A DNA stretch of 64,000 nt from Saccharicrinis sp963677245 (lineage in GTDB: Bacteria > Bacteroidota > Bacteroidia > Bacteroidales > Marinilabiliaceae), in NCBI GenBank assembly GCA_963677245.1, contig OY781921.1:5208001-5272000 (forward strand), read 5' to 3'. This document shows positions 55,598 through 63,814 of the stretch, piece after piece; within the stretch, counting starts at the first letter, position 1; each line of letters starts with the position of its first letter. The notes below the pieces were generated by a model that saw only the letters and a program-made list of their open reading frames with translations, did not search any database and was not told the origin of the DNA. Position numbers and translations under genes: made by a program.

Positions 55598-58489
55598 TTA
55601 ACTCCGTGCTATTCCACTAATAAATGTATCAACAAAGTCAATAATCTTGTCTATGATTCTTTCTGATACTGTTTTCCTTTCTTTAAGTGACGGTTTCTTT
55701 TTCATCATTCCAATGATATCATCTCGTAGGGGCTTTTTCTCTGTAAACATATAGTTCCCAATAACCTCTTGTAGCATATCGGCATCAAGATTCTCTTCTG
55801 TACTTAGCTTTTCTATGGCAACTATCCTTTCCTTGCTCCAATAGCTCTCAAATTCTTCAGGAATATCATCAGAATCCTTAATTGATGGTAGGTTCTCCTG
55901 AATAAATCGCTCAATCAGTTCACGCTTACTACGCATACGAGCATCTCCTGTCATTAAATCAAGGATGGCTTTTTTCTGTTTTTCTTGTTCTTCTTCAGTT
56001 GAATCTTTTAGTTTGGCCAGTAGCTTCAAAATATAGGCTACATTTATTTCGTCACGGTGAATTAATTCTAATTCAAAATCGACATCACCTAAAATTGAAA
56101 CCTTTTCTTTTTGATGTGCCGATTTTGCTTTATCGTACAGGTCAAGGTATTTGCTTTTATAATCTTCAAAGCCCTGTTCTTCCATTGATAAATCATCAAA
56201 CGAAAACTCGGTAAATGTTGCCAGAACATTTTTTAAACGCATCAGCTCCCTAAATGCTTTTATAAATTCAAGTTCTTGCTCTTCATCCGTTAAATCATTT
56301 ACGCTATCAACAGTCGGAGCTATTTTTAATAATTCTTCAAAAGCTTGATTAAACTTGGCAACATACTCTTCGTATGGTTGCATTATAATTTCATCTTTAG
56401 CATTTACATTTGAGAATAATGAAATAGCATCATCAGTAGCATTTTTTAGATTCCGGAAACAAACAATGTTACCTTGTGATTTAAGCTCATTTAATATGCG
56501 GTTAGTTCTTGAATAAGCCTGAATCAAGCCGTGATACTTCAAGTTCTTATCTACATACAGTGTATTTAAGGTTTTACTATCGAAGCCTGTCAGAAACATA
56601 TTTACGACTAACAGAATATCAATTTGCTTGTGTTTAACACGCTTAGCAACATCGTTATAATAATTATAATAGCTTTTACTGTCTTTTGTCGTGTAATTTG
56701 TTCCGAACTCCTTGTTATAGTTTCCAATAAATTCTTCAAGGTAGTCCCTTGAATGCTCTGTGTTATATAGTGCTTGAGGTTCAGCAGCTATGTTCATTGC
56801 TTGGTCTGATTCAAAAGCGAACTCTTCATCAATAAAGTTACCCACTGCATCCTTATCATCTTCATTTGCCTGATACGAGAATATAGTGGCAACCTTTAAG
56901 TTGTGAAGCCCTTGTTCTTTTTTCTTCTGAAATAACTTATAATACTCAACCACAGGAGTAAAGCCAGTTTTTGGGTCGATACTCGATACTGCAAATATGC
57001 TTGTAAACTCTTTACTGTGTGTTTTCCTTTGGTGATTGGTAATAATGTAATCAACAATATTATTCAGGCGTTCTGGAGCATTCATTACCTCAGCTTCATC
57101 AATAGCTTCCACCTCAATATCTAATATATTGTCTTTCTTTTTAAAAGTACTGATGTATTCTACCGAGAACTTTAGTACGTTCTCATCCCTAATTGCATCA
57201 GTAATTACATATTGATGAAGCTTTTTATCGAACAACATTTTTGTTGTACGCTTTCCAAATTGGTTAGTTCCGGCATTTTTTTCAAAAATAGGAGTGCCGG
57301 TAAAACCAAACATCTGACACTTAGTAAAGAAACTCTTAATGTCATCGTGCGTTTTTCCAAACTGAGAACGATGACATTCATCGAAAATAAAAACAATCCG
57401 CTTATCGCTTTGCGTTTCCATTTGAGACAAATACCTTTTCTTACTAATGGCAGTATTCAACTTTTGAATGGTGGTAACAATCAATTTATTATCACCAGTC
57501 ATTTGTTTAACCAAGGTGTTGGTATTGTTTGTGCCATCAATACTACCTTTACTAAAAGCATTAAACTCTTTGGTGGTTTGGTAATCAAGGTCTTTACGGT
57601 CAACCACAAAAACGACTTTATGTACTTTGGGGTAATTGGTTAGTATCTGTGCCGTTTTAAACGAAGTAAGCGTTTTACCCGAACCTGTGGTGTGCCATAT
57701 GTACCCGAATTGTCTTGTGGTTTCAACACGCTCAACAATAGCTTCTACCGCATAAAACTGATATGGACGCAGCACCATTAGAATCTTGTCTGACTCATGT
57801 ATTACAATGTATTTTGTAATCATCTTTGAGATATGACATGGTTCTAAAAATACATTGGTAAAATCAACCAGTTGGGTAATCAACTTATTATCTATATCGC
57901 TCCAATAAAAAGTTTGTTTAAACGACCGAGCTTTAACCGGACTGTTAGCATAGTATTTAGTGTTAACCCCGTTGCTGATTACAAAAATCTGGATGAATTG
58001 AAACAAACCATGGCCAGCCCAATAAGAATGTCTTTCGTAACGATTGGTTTGATTAAACGCTTCCTTAAGCTCTAATCCTCTTCTTTTTAATTCTATCTGA
58101 ACCAAAGGCAAGCCATTAATCAAGATTGTAACATCGTACCTGTTTTTATATGTGCCTTCCATGGTTACCTGTTGTGTAACCTGAAATTGGTTCTGGCACC
58201 AATGTATCTGATTGATAAGCTCTATTGTTTTATGCTCACCTTTATCATTGGTGTAGGGGACACGGTCTCTAAGAATCTTTGCCCGTTCAAATATATTTCC
58301 TTTGTTGATGAAGTTAAGAATCTGCTTGAAATCCTGGTCGGATAACGAAACTTTATTATGAACTTCAAGCTGTGATTTTAGGTTGGCCAGTAAATCATCT
58401 TCATCATTAATAGTAACCTTTTTATATCCTAAATTTTGTAACTGTACTACCAGGTTATTTTCTAAAACTTGTTCTGGCTGAGTGGTCAT
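55598..58489 (-). CDS. hsdR: Type I restriction endonuclease subunit R (system 2)
   Basis: 963 residues, collinear with the system 1 HsdR: nuclease region LPLVQIELKRRG, Walker A TTGSGKT, DECHRSQFG, FTGTPIFEKN, and motif VI AYSRTNRIL. The two HsdRs share long identical runs (for example KYHGLIQAYSRTNRILNE), so they are recent paralogues. It is the last gene of a divergently arranged RM block and is separated from the hsdS region by its own leader element and a recombinase gene. Confidence 0.95.
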   Translation of the reverse strand: MTTQPEQVLENNLVVQLQNLGYKKVTINDEDDLLANLKSQLEVHNKVSLSDQDFKQILNFINKGNIFERAKILRDRVPYTNDKGEHKTIELINQIHWCQNQFQVTQQVTMEGTYKNRYDVTILINGLPLVQIELKRRGLELKEAFNQTNRYERHSYWAGHGLFQFIQIFVISNGVNTKYYANSPVKARSFKQTFYWSDIDNKLITQLVDFTNVFLEPCHISKMITKYIVIHESDKILMVLRPYQFYAVEAIVERVETTRQFGYIWHTTGSGKTLTSFKTAQILTNYPKVHKVVFVVDRKDLDYQTTKEFNAFSKGSIDGTNNTNTLVKQMTGDNKLIVTTIQKLNTAISKKRYLSQMETQSDKRIVFIFDECHRSQFGKTHDDIKSFFTKCQMFGFTGTPIFEKNAGTNQFGKRTTKMLFDKKLHQYVITDAIRDENVLKFSVEYISTFKKKDNILDIEVEAIDEAEVMNAPERLNNIVDYIITNHQRKTHSKEFTSIFAVSSIDPKTGFTPVVEYYKLFQKKKEQGLHNLKVATIFSYQANEDDKDAVGNFIDEEFAFESDQAMNIAAEPQALYNTEHSRDYLEEFIGNYNKEFGTNYTTKDSKSYYNYYNDVAKRVKHKQIDILLVVNMFLTGFDSKTLNTLYVDKNLKYHGLIQAYSRTNRILNELKSQGNIVCFRNLKNATDDAISLFSNVNAKDEIIMQPYEEYVAKFNQAFEELLKIAPTVDSVNDLTDEEQELEFIKAFRELMRLKNVLATFTEFSFDDLSMEEQGFEDYKSKYLDLYDKAKSAHQKEKVSILGDVDFELELIHRDEINVAYILKLLAKLKDSTEEEQEKQKKAILDLMTGDARMRSKRELIERFIQENLPSIKDSDDIPEEFESYWSKERIVAIEKLSTEENLDADMLQEVIGNYMFTEKKPLRDDIIGMMKKKPSLKERKTVSERIIDKIIDFVDTFISGIARS

Positions 58490-58562
58490 ATAGTTAATAA
58501 GTTTTCTTTTAGATTAATTTAAACTTGTTAAAAAACTAATGCTGATTTACATTTGCACCGAT

Positions 58563-58624
58563 TTCATCCTACCGTTCGGAGGAAGAAAATCTAAAAACGC
58601 AAGCCATGAAGCTATGCGTTTTTT
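58563..58624 (-). promoter_or_regulatory. Conserved hsdR-leader element, copy 2
   Basis: On the minus strand this repeats the copy at 29462-29524: AAAAAACGCATA hairpin arm, complementary GCGTTTTT arm, then the identical 22-base block (58563-58584 on the + strand). It lies about 75 bases before hsdR. Same order and orientation as in system 1. Confidence 0.65.
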
Positions 58625-58719
58625 AGCACCTTATTTACAAGCACTCCCAAAAATAGCTATAACTAGCTACAAACAAGTATATCTTTTACTTTTTTGTTAA
58701 AAGCAAGATGTTACCCTGG

Positions 58720-59646
58720 CTAATTCAACGACTTAAACATTTGATTTATCGCTTTTTTCTTTTGTTCTGTATTGGGGTGGACATACAAATTTAAGGTTGT
58801 GCTTATATTTGAATGTCCCAGTAGTACGCTTACTGTTTTGTAATCGCAATTACTTTCAATGCAGCGTGTAGCAAAGCTATGGCGTAATCCATGAAATTTC
58901 AGGTGTGGTATACCAAGGTCATCCATAAAGTTTTTATAATAATTACGATAGGTTCGTGGTTCTGTAGGTTTTGCTTCGTTAGTCAGTACGTAAAACGAAT
59001 TGTTGACTATCTTTTTTACCGACTTTATCATCTGTAACAATTCACGGCACATGGGTATTTCACGCACCGAGTTTTTTGTTTTAGGAGTATCAATAACTAA
59101 CTCCGTTTTGCCACTACCGTTTTCAACGGTATAAATACGCTGTATCGTTTTATTTACACTGATTAATCCAGTGTCGGTATTTACATCTTCCCAAGTGAGC
59201 GCACAAACTTCACCAATACGCATTCCTGTGCAAAGGCATAGGTAAACACCCAGATTCCGAAAAGTAAAGTGTTCCTGGATATAGTCCATAATCTTTTTCT
59301 GGTCAGTACGACTTAGAACCTCTAGTTGCTCACATTTTTGTTCGGTGGGGAAACGGATTTCAAAAGGTTCGTAGTTTAATAGCTTGTGTTTAGCTCCATA
59401 CTTGAGAATCATTTTAAAAACAATTAGTATATCCATAATTGATTTCTGACCTAATCCTTCTTCCAATTTCTTAAAAACAAAGGCTTGCACTTCCTCCTCG
59501 TTTATTTCATAGTTATTACCAAAGGCAGGTAATAGATGATTTTCAACTAATAACATATAAGCCGAAATAGTTGATTTTTTTACGTACTGTTTTTTGTCGT
59601 TTAGCCACAGTTGGCTGATTGCCGAAATTTTTGTCTGTATAATCAT
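58720..59646 (-). CDS. Tyrosine recombinase, probable hsdS invertase
   Basis: 308 residues with SAM-like N-terminal domain (about 8-95) and a full catalytic set: Arg 143 in TGMRIGEV, Lys near 189-191, His 252 and Arg 255 in FHGLRHSF, His 278 in LLGHSN and Tyr 288 in LNLYVHP. Unlike the integrase at 17.8 kb it has the first Arg. It ends only 65 bases from a 43-bp repeat whose inverted copy lies 2.3 kb away, with two hsdS genes between. Recombinases in this position invert hsdS segments in Bacteroidota and Firmicutes, so it is most likely the dedicated invertase. Confidence 0.85.
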   Translation of the reverse strand: MIIQTKISAISQLWLNDKKQYVKKSTISAYMLLVENHLLPAFGNNYEINEEEVQAFVFKKLEEGLGQKSIMDILIVFKMILKYGAKHKLLNYEPFEIRFPTEQKCEQLEVLSRTDQKKIMDYIQEHFTFRNLGVYLCLCTGMRIGEVCALTWEDVNTDTGLISVNKTIQRIYTVENGSGKTELVIDTPKTKNSVREIPMCRELLQMIKSVKKIVNNSFYVLTNEAKPTEPRTYRNYYKNFMDDLGIPHLKFHGLRHSFATRCIESNCDYKTVSVLLGHSNISTTLNLYVHPNTEQKKKAINQMFKSLN

Positions 59647-59711
59647 TTTTACTTTTTAAAATTAAAAAGCTCAAAGGAAGGTAAAAGAGCGTTTTACATC
59701 CCAAACTCCTT

Positions 59712-59754
59712 AATGTCCCAAATTTGAGATTCCCGGAGTTTGATGGGGAGTGGG
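59712..59754 (+). repeat. 43-bp inverted repeat, left copy (hsdS inversion site)
   Basis: The sequence from AATGTCCCAAATTTGAGATT onward to 59754 is the inverted copy of 61999-62041 with a single mismatch (59735, G versus C on the matched strand). It encodes NVPNLRFPEFDGEW in both hsdS genes. Confidence 0.9.
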
Positions 59755-60890
59755 TAGCAAAATGCCTATCTGAATTGATGTCCTTTAAAAATGGATTAAA
59801 TGCTTCAAAAGATGATTATGGTAGTGGTTATAAGTTTATTAATGTTCTTGATATTATCAATAATGATTTCATAAAGCACGATAGTATCATCGGTTCTGTA
59901 AATGTAAAAGAAGCTGACTTCATAAAGAATATTGTTGAATACGGAGATATATTATTTCAAAGAAGCTCAGAAACTAGAGAGGAAGTAGGTCAGGCAAATG
60001 TCTATATTGATGAAGAAACTCCAGCAACTTTTGGTGGTTTTGTTATACGTGGTAAGAAAAAGGCAGATTACAATCCTGTCTTTCTTAATTATCTTTTAAA
60101 AACAGCTTCTGCAAGAAAAGAGATTACTTCAAAAAGTGGAGGCAGTACTCGGTATAATGTCGGTCAAGAAACGTTAAGTTCTGTAAAAATCAATACAACT
60201 ATTATTGCTGAGCAGAATAAAATAGCTTCAATACTCACTAAAATCGAAGCAAGGATTCAAACCCAAAACAAAATAATTGAGGAATATAAATTGCTCAAAA
60301 TGGGTATGATGCAAAAAATATTTAAGCAGGAATACCGATTTAAAGATGAGCAAGGCAATAACTTTCCTGATTGGAAAGAAAAAAAGATTGGCGATGTATT
60401 TGAAGTAACTAGAGGTTATGTTTTGGCTGTTAATAAAATGACCCCAGAACCAGATGCTGAATATATGTATCCTGTTTATTCCTCACAGACAAAGAATAAT
60501 GGATTAACAGGTTATTACTGTGATTATTTATATGAAGATGCAATAACATGGACTACGGATGGCGCTAATGCAGGAGATGTAAAATATAGAAAAGGGAAAT
60601 TTTATTGTACTAACGTATCGGGTGTGCTTATTTGTAAAAAAGGGTATGCAAATCCTTGTATAGCTGCATTACTGAATTCAGTAACTAAAAGGTATGTTTC
60701 ATACGTGGGTAACCCTAAGTTAATGAATGGAGTGATGTCCAATATTAAAATTAAATTCCCTTCATTACTAGAGCAGAAAAAAATTGCTTCAATTCTCTCT
60801 TCTGTTGATAGAAAAGTTGAACTCGAGCTTGAGTACTTGGATAAACTCAAAATACAAAAACAATATTTACTACAAAACCTGTTCGTTTAA
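59724..60890 (+). CDS. hsdS: Silent (promoterless) hsdS cassette of system 2
   Basis: The frame is open from 59685 but has no ATG/GTG start in front of the repeat, and no hsdM upstream, so in this orientation it is stored rather than expressed. It contains a full two-TRD specificity subunit: N-terminal LRFPEFDGEW, first TRD, central coiled coil (NKIASILTKIEARIQTQNKII), FPDWKEKKIGDV, second TRD, C-terminal KIASILSSVDRKVELEL and QYLLQNLFV. Inversion between the 43-bp repeats would place it behind the start codon at 62083. Both TRDs differ from those of the active gene. Confidence 0.85.
   Translation: MRFPEFDGEWVAKCLSELMSFKNGLNASKDDYGSGYKFINVLDIINNDFIKHDSIIGSVNVKEADFIKNIVEYGDILFQRSSETREEVGQANVYIDEETPATFGGFVIRGKKKADYNPVFLNYLLKTASARKEITSKSGGSTRYNVGQETLSSVKINTTIIAEQNKIASILTKIEARIQTQNKIIEEYKLLKMGMMQKIFKQEYRFKDEQGNNFPDWKEKKIGDVFEVTRGYVLAVNKMTPEPDAEYMYPVYSSQTKNNGLTGYYCDYLYEDAITWTTDGANAGDVKYRKGKFYCTNVSGVLICKKGYANPCIAALLNSVTKRYVSYVGNPKLMNGVMSNIKIKFPSLLEQKKIASILSSVDRKVELELEYLDKLKIQKQYLLQNLFV
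60258..60281 (+). repeat. 24-bp internal inverted repeat, copy in silent hsdS
   Basis: CAAACCCAAAACAAAATAAT then TGAG; the exact inverted copy is at 61478-61501 in the active hsdS. It lies in the central conserved region (QTQNKII), between the two TRDs, and could serve as a second exchange point. Confidence 0.8.
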
Positions 60891-60906
60891 ACGAACAGGT
60901 TTTGTA
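60871..60906. repeat. 36-bp perfect palindrome at the convergent hsdS ends
   Basis: Centre at 60888/60889 (GTTCG TTTAAA CGAAC), perfect over 18 bp per arm. Both genes end in QNLFV, and both stop codons lie in the TTTAAA centre, so the genes overlap by 4 bases. It is the axis of the invertible cassette and may also terminate transcription in both directions. Confidence 0.9.
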
Positions 60907-62083
60907 ATAGGTGTTTTTTCTGCTGCTTGTATTGTGCAAAAATCTGCTTTTCTTTCTCAAGCTTTTCATCAAGAGATGAAATAAAGTTGGCTATCGTAGT
61001 TTGTTCCTCAATGCAGGGTTGTTTTATTTTTTCATTACCGTAATCTCTAAAGTAGATATGCGGTATCGTACTGCCAGTTATATATTTTTCAAAATTTATC
61101 GTTTTGAGACGTAGATATAGAAAGTACAAATTATTATTGTTTTTCGGTTTTATTTTGTCGAGTGTGCCTAATACGGATGATTTTGCCTCACATATCAATG
61201 TTCGTCCAGCTCCTGCACCATCTTTAACAATTGAGATGTACGCTTCTTCTTCTTGATAAAAATCGACGTTCTGTAAATAGCCTGTAGCTCCATAAATTTT
61301 ATATTCTCCAGAGTTTGATCCTAAGGTATTTGCGGAAATGTTAGATGCTCCTTTTTCGCATATATCTTTTATTTTTTTAACCTCCCAATCCGGAAAATCA
61401 TTTCCATTACTATCCTTTAAACGTAATTGTTGAGAAAAAATCTGTTGCATCAAGCCTTTCATTAAGGATTCTTGATGCTCAATTATTTTGTTTTGGGTTT
61501 GGATGCGTTCATCTAAAACGGTTAATAATGAGGCAATTTTATTTTGTTCTGCAACGGAAGGGAAATGAATTTTGAACCCCTTAATACTCTCAAAATTTAA
61601 ACCTTCTCGGCCACTACCTGTCATGCCTTGGAAAACCAACTTCTGACCTCGCCAAGAACTTAATATTGGTTGCAAAAATCTAGGATTATCGTTTTTGAGC
61701 CTGATTATTGATACATGTTGATTTACATTTCCCTCATTAAAACCTTCTGGTACAACACAAGAACGACCAATAGAACCTCCTGTAATATTCAACAATATAT
61801 CATTAGGCAATACTTTACTTCCTTTCATCGATTCATGAACATCTTGAGGGATATGTGTTGAATCTAAAATGAGTGAATCATTAATTACATTTTGACTTCT
61901 AATAAACGGAATACCTTCGTTTGTATATACTTCTTCACCGCCTTTAGGTGTTTTACCACTACCTATTTTACTTGTGATTTGTGCCAACTTTTTCTCTTCC
62001 CACTCCCCATCAAACTCGGGGAATCTCAAATTTGGGACATTGGTTGTATCTTTTCTATTTTCTTTCATTTCAACTATTTTCAT
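60887..62083 (-). CDS. hsdS: Type I RM specificity subunit, expressed copy (system 2)
   Basis: 398 residues from ATG 62083, 33 bases after the hsdM stop. A unique leader (MKIVEMKENRKDTT) precedes the repeat-encoded NVPNLRFPEFDGEW, then TRD1 (to about residue 165), the central coiled coil (NKIASLLTVLDERIQTQNKII), FPDWEVKKIKDI, TRD2 and a C-terminal coiled coil ending KKHLLQNLFV. It determines the current target of system 2. Everything after the leader is exchangeable with the silent cassette by inversion. Confidence 0.93.
   Translation of the reverse strand: MKIVEMKENRKDTTNVPNLRFPEFDGEWEEKKLAQITSKIGSGKTPKGGEEVYTNEGIPFIRSQNVINDSLILDSTHIPQDVHESMKGSKVLPNDILLNITGGSIGRSCVVPEGFNEGNVNQHVSIIRLKNDNPRFLQPILSSWRGQKLVFQGMTGSGREGLNFESIKGFKIHFPSVAEQNKIASLLTVLDERIQTQNKIIEHQESLMKGLMQQIFSQQLRLKDSNGNDFPDWEVKKIKDICEKGASNISANTLGSNSGEYKIYGATGYLQNVDFYQEEEAYISIVKDGAGAGRTLICEAKSSVLGTLDKIKPKNNNNLYFLYLRLKTINFEKYITGSTIPHIYFRDYGNEKIKQPCIEEQTTIANFISSLDEKLEKEKQIFAQYKQQKKHLLQNLFV
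61478..61501 (-). repeat. 24-bp internal inverted repeat, copy in active hsdS
   Basis: Exact inverted match to 60258-60281. Recombination here would invert 60258-61501 and exchange only the second TRDs. Confidence 0.8.
61999..62041 (-). repeat. 43-bp inverted repeat, right copy (hsdS inversion site)
   Basis: Inverted partner of 59712-59754 with one mismatch; begins 42 bases inside the active hsdS, so inversion keeps the first 14 codons fixed. Confidence 0.9.
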
Positions 62084-62116
62084 TCTTTGTTAAACAACAT
62101 TAAGGATTCAGTTAGG

Positions 62117-63685
62117 CTAAAAAAAACTCAATCCCAATTCCTGAAAATAGCCGTTGATTTCAACGTCCAGTTCTGAGCGTTTGGCTTCCAGCGTTTTTAT
62201 TTCTTGCATTACAGCATCTATATCCACAGGTTCTTCTTCTTCAAAAGTATCTACATAACGAGGGATATTCAGGTTATAATCATTTTCTGCAATTTCTTCT
62301 AAAGAAGCAAGGTAAGAGTACTTGTCTTTTGCTTCCCTGTTGCGGTAAGTCTCAATAATTTCCTCTACATCACTATCTCTTAGTTCGTTTTGGTTACCAA
62401 CTTTAATAAAGTGGTCGTCACCACTCGCATCAATAAAAACCACATTGTCGTCAACCTCACGACACTTCTTAAAAACCAAAATACATGTAGGTATTGATGT
62501 TCCGTAGAAAATATTGGCTGGTAGTCCAATTACGGCATCCAAATAGTTTCTGTCCTCAATTAAATACCTACGAATAACACCTTCGGCAGCACCCCTAAAT
62601 AAAACACCATGCGGTAATACGGTGGCCATTGTTCCGTTATCGGCCAGTTGGTGTATCATGTGTGTAACAAAAGCATAATCAGCTTTAGTTTTCGGAGCCA
62701 GTTTTCCGTATTGGCTAAAACGTTCATCTGTACTGTTCAGCGGATTGGAATCACTCTTCCAATGTGCCGAGAATGGAGGATTAGCCACTACAGCCTCAAA
62801 GCGATGGTCAATATGTTGCGGATTTTCTAAAGTATCTTCCTGGCGAATATCAAAATTGCGATAATGAACATCGTGCAGAATCATGTTCATACGAGCAAGG
62901 TTATAAGTAGTACGATTTAGCTCCTGTCCATAATATTCATCAACAACATCAACTTCTTTGGCAACACGCAACAGCAAAGAACCTGAACCACAAGTAGGGT
63001 CGTACACCGATTTAAGTTTCTTTTTACCGGAGGTTACAACTTTTGCCAATATTTTAGAAACTTGCTGAGGCGTGTAAAACTCGCCCGCTGATTTCCCTGC
63101 TCCGGCAGCAAATTTCGCAATCAGGTATTCGTAAGCATCACCTAATACATCAGAATCAACATCATGAAGTTTAAAATCAATGCTATCAAGATGATTAAGA
63201 ATTTTTACAATGATTTCATTTCTTGCGCCAACCGTTCTGCCAATTTTGGTTGAAGTTAAATCCAAATCTTCAAATAAAGCCGTAAAATCATCTTCAGATT
63301 CTGTTCCCATTGTGCTTTGCTCAATGTGGTTCATTACGGCCTGTAGGTCTTCTATAATGTAATTGCTTTCACTTTCGGTATCTGCATTCCCTTTTTTTGC
63401 CAGTTCCGAAAACAACTCTTTGGGCTGTAAAAAATATCCCAATTTCAAAAGCGATTCTTCTTTAATGGCTTCTAAAGTTTCAGAATCCGTTACTTTTATA
63501 TAATCCGTTACATCTTCTCCTTCAAGCAACTCATTGGCATATAAGTATTGCTTTTCGCTTAGGTATTTATAAAAAATAAAACCGAGAATGTAATCCCGGT
63601 AATCGTCTGCGCTAATCTTTCCTCGTAACAAATTTGCAATCCCCCAAAGCTGGGCTTCGAGTTGTTTCTTCTGGTCTTCTGACAT
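62117..63685 (-). CDS. hsdM: Type I RM methyltransferase subunit (system 2)
   Basis: 522 residues, same length as the system 1 HsdM. The N-terminal domain (LLRGKISADDYRDYILGFIFY) is followed by the methylase core with DPTCGSGSLLLRV and VANPPFSAHW. C-terminal NDYNLNIPRYVDTFEEEEP is shared with its paralogue. It methylates adenines at sites chosen by whichever HsdS is expressed. It is the first gene of the system 2 block, with no Xre gene upstream, unlike system 1. Confidence 0.95.
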   Translation of the reverse strand: MSEDQKKQLEAQLWGIANLLRGKISADDYRDYILGFIFYKYLSEKQYLYANELLEGEDVTDYIKVTDSETLEAIKEESLLKLGYFLQPKELFSELAKKGNADTESESNYIIEDLQAVMNHIEQSTMGTESEDDFTALFEDLDLTSTKIGRTVGARNEIIVKILNHLDSIDFKLHDVDSDVLGDAYEYLIAKFAAGAGKSAGEFYTPQQVSKILAKVVTSGKKKLKSVYDPTCGSGSLLLRVAKEVDVVDEYYGQELNRTTYNLARMNMILHDVHYRNFDIRQEDTLENPQHIDHRFEAVVANPPFSAHWKSDSNPLNSTDERFSQYGKLAPKTKADYAFVTHMIHQLADNGTMATVLPHGVLFRGAAEGVIRRYLIEDRNYLDAVIGLPANIFYGTSIPTCILVFKKCREVDDNVVFIDASGDDHFIKVGNQNELRDSDVEEIIETYRNREAKDKYSYLASLEEIAENDYNLNIPRYVDTFEEEEPVDIDAVMQEIKTLEAKRSELDVEINGYFQELGLSFF

Positions 63686-63788
63686 ATATTTTGTGATTTA
63701 AAATCCTTAATGAAAAGCGCTAAAGATATTGCTTTTGCTTGAAGATTCAATAATTATTAATATTCAATAACTTACATGAATTGAAAAA

Positions 63789-63802
63789 CAAGTTTATACT
63801 TG
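63789..63802 (-). terminator. Weak terminator after the partial gene at the right edge
   Basis: CAAGT (63789-63793) and ACTTG (63798-63802); on the minus strand it is followed by TTTTTC. Short stem, so weak support. Confidence 0.4.
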
Positions 63803-63814
63803 CTGCTTTTTTTA

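Noticed and set aside
57212..57643. 143-codon + strand frame
   Set aside because: Antisense to hsdR of system 2, where the translocase motifs are intact.
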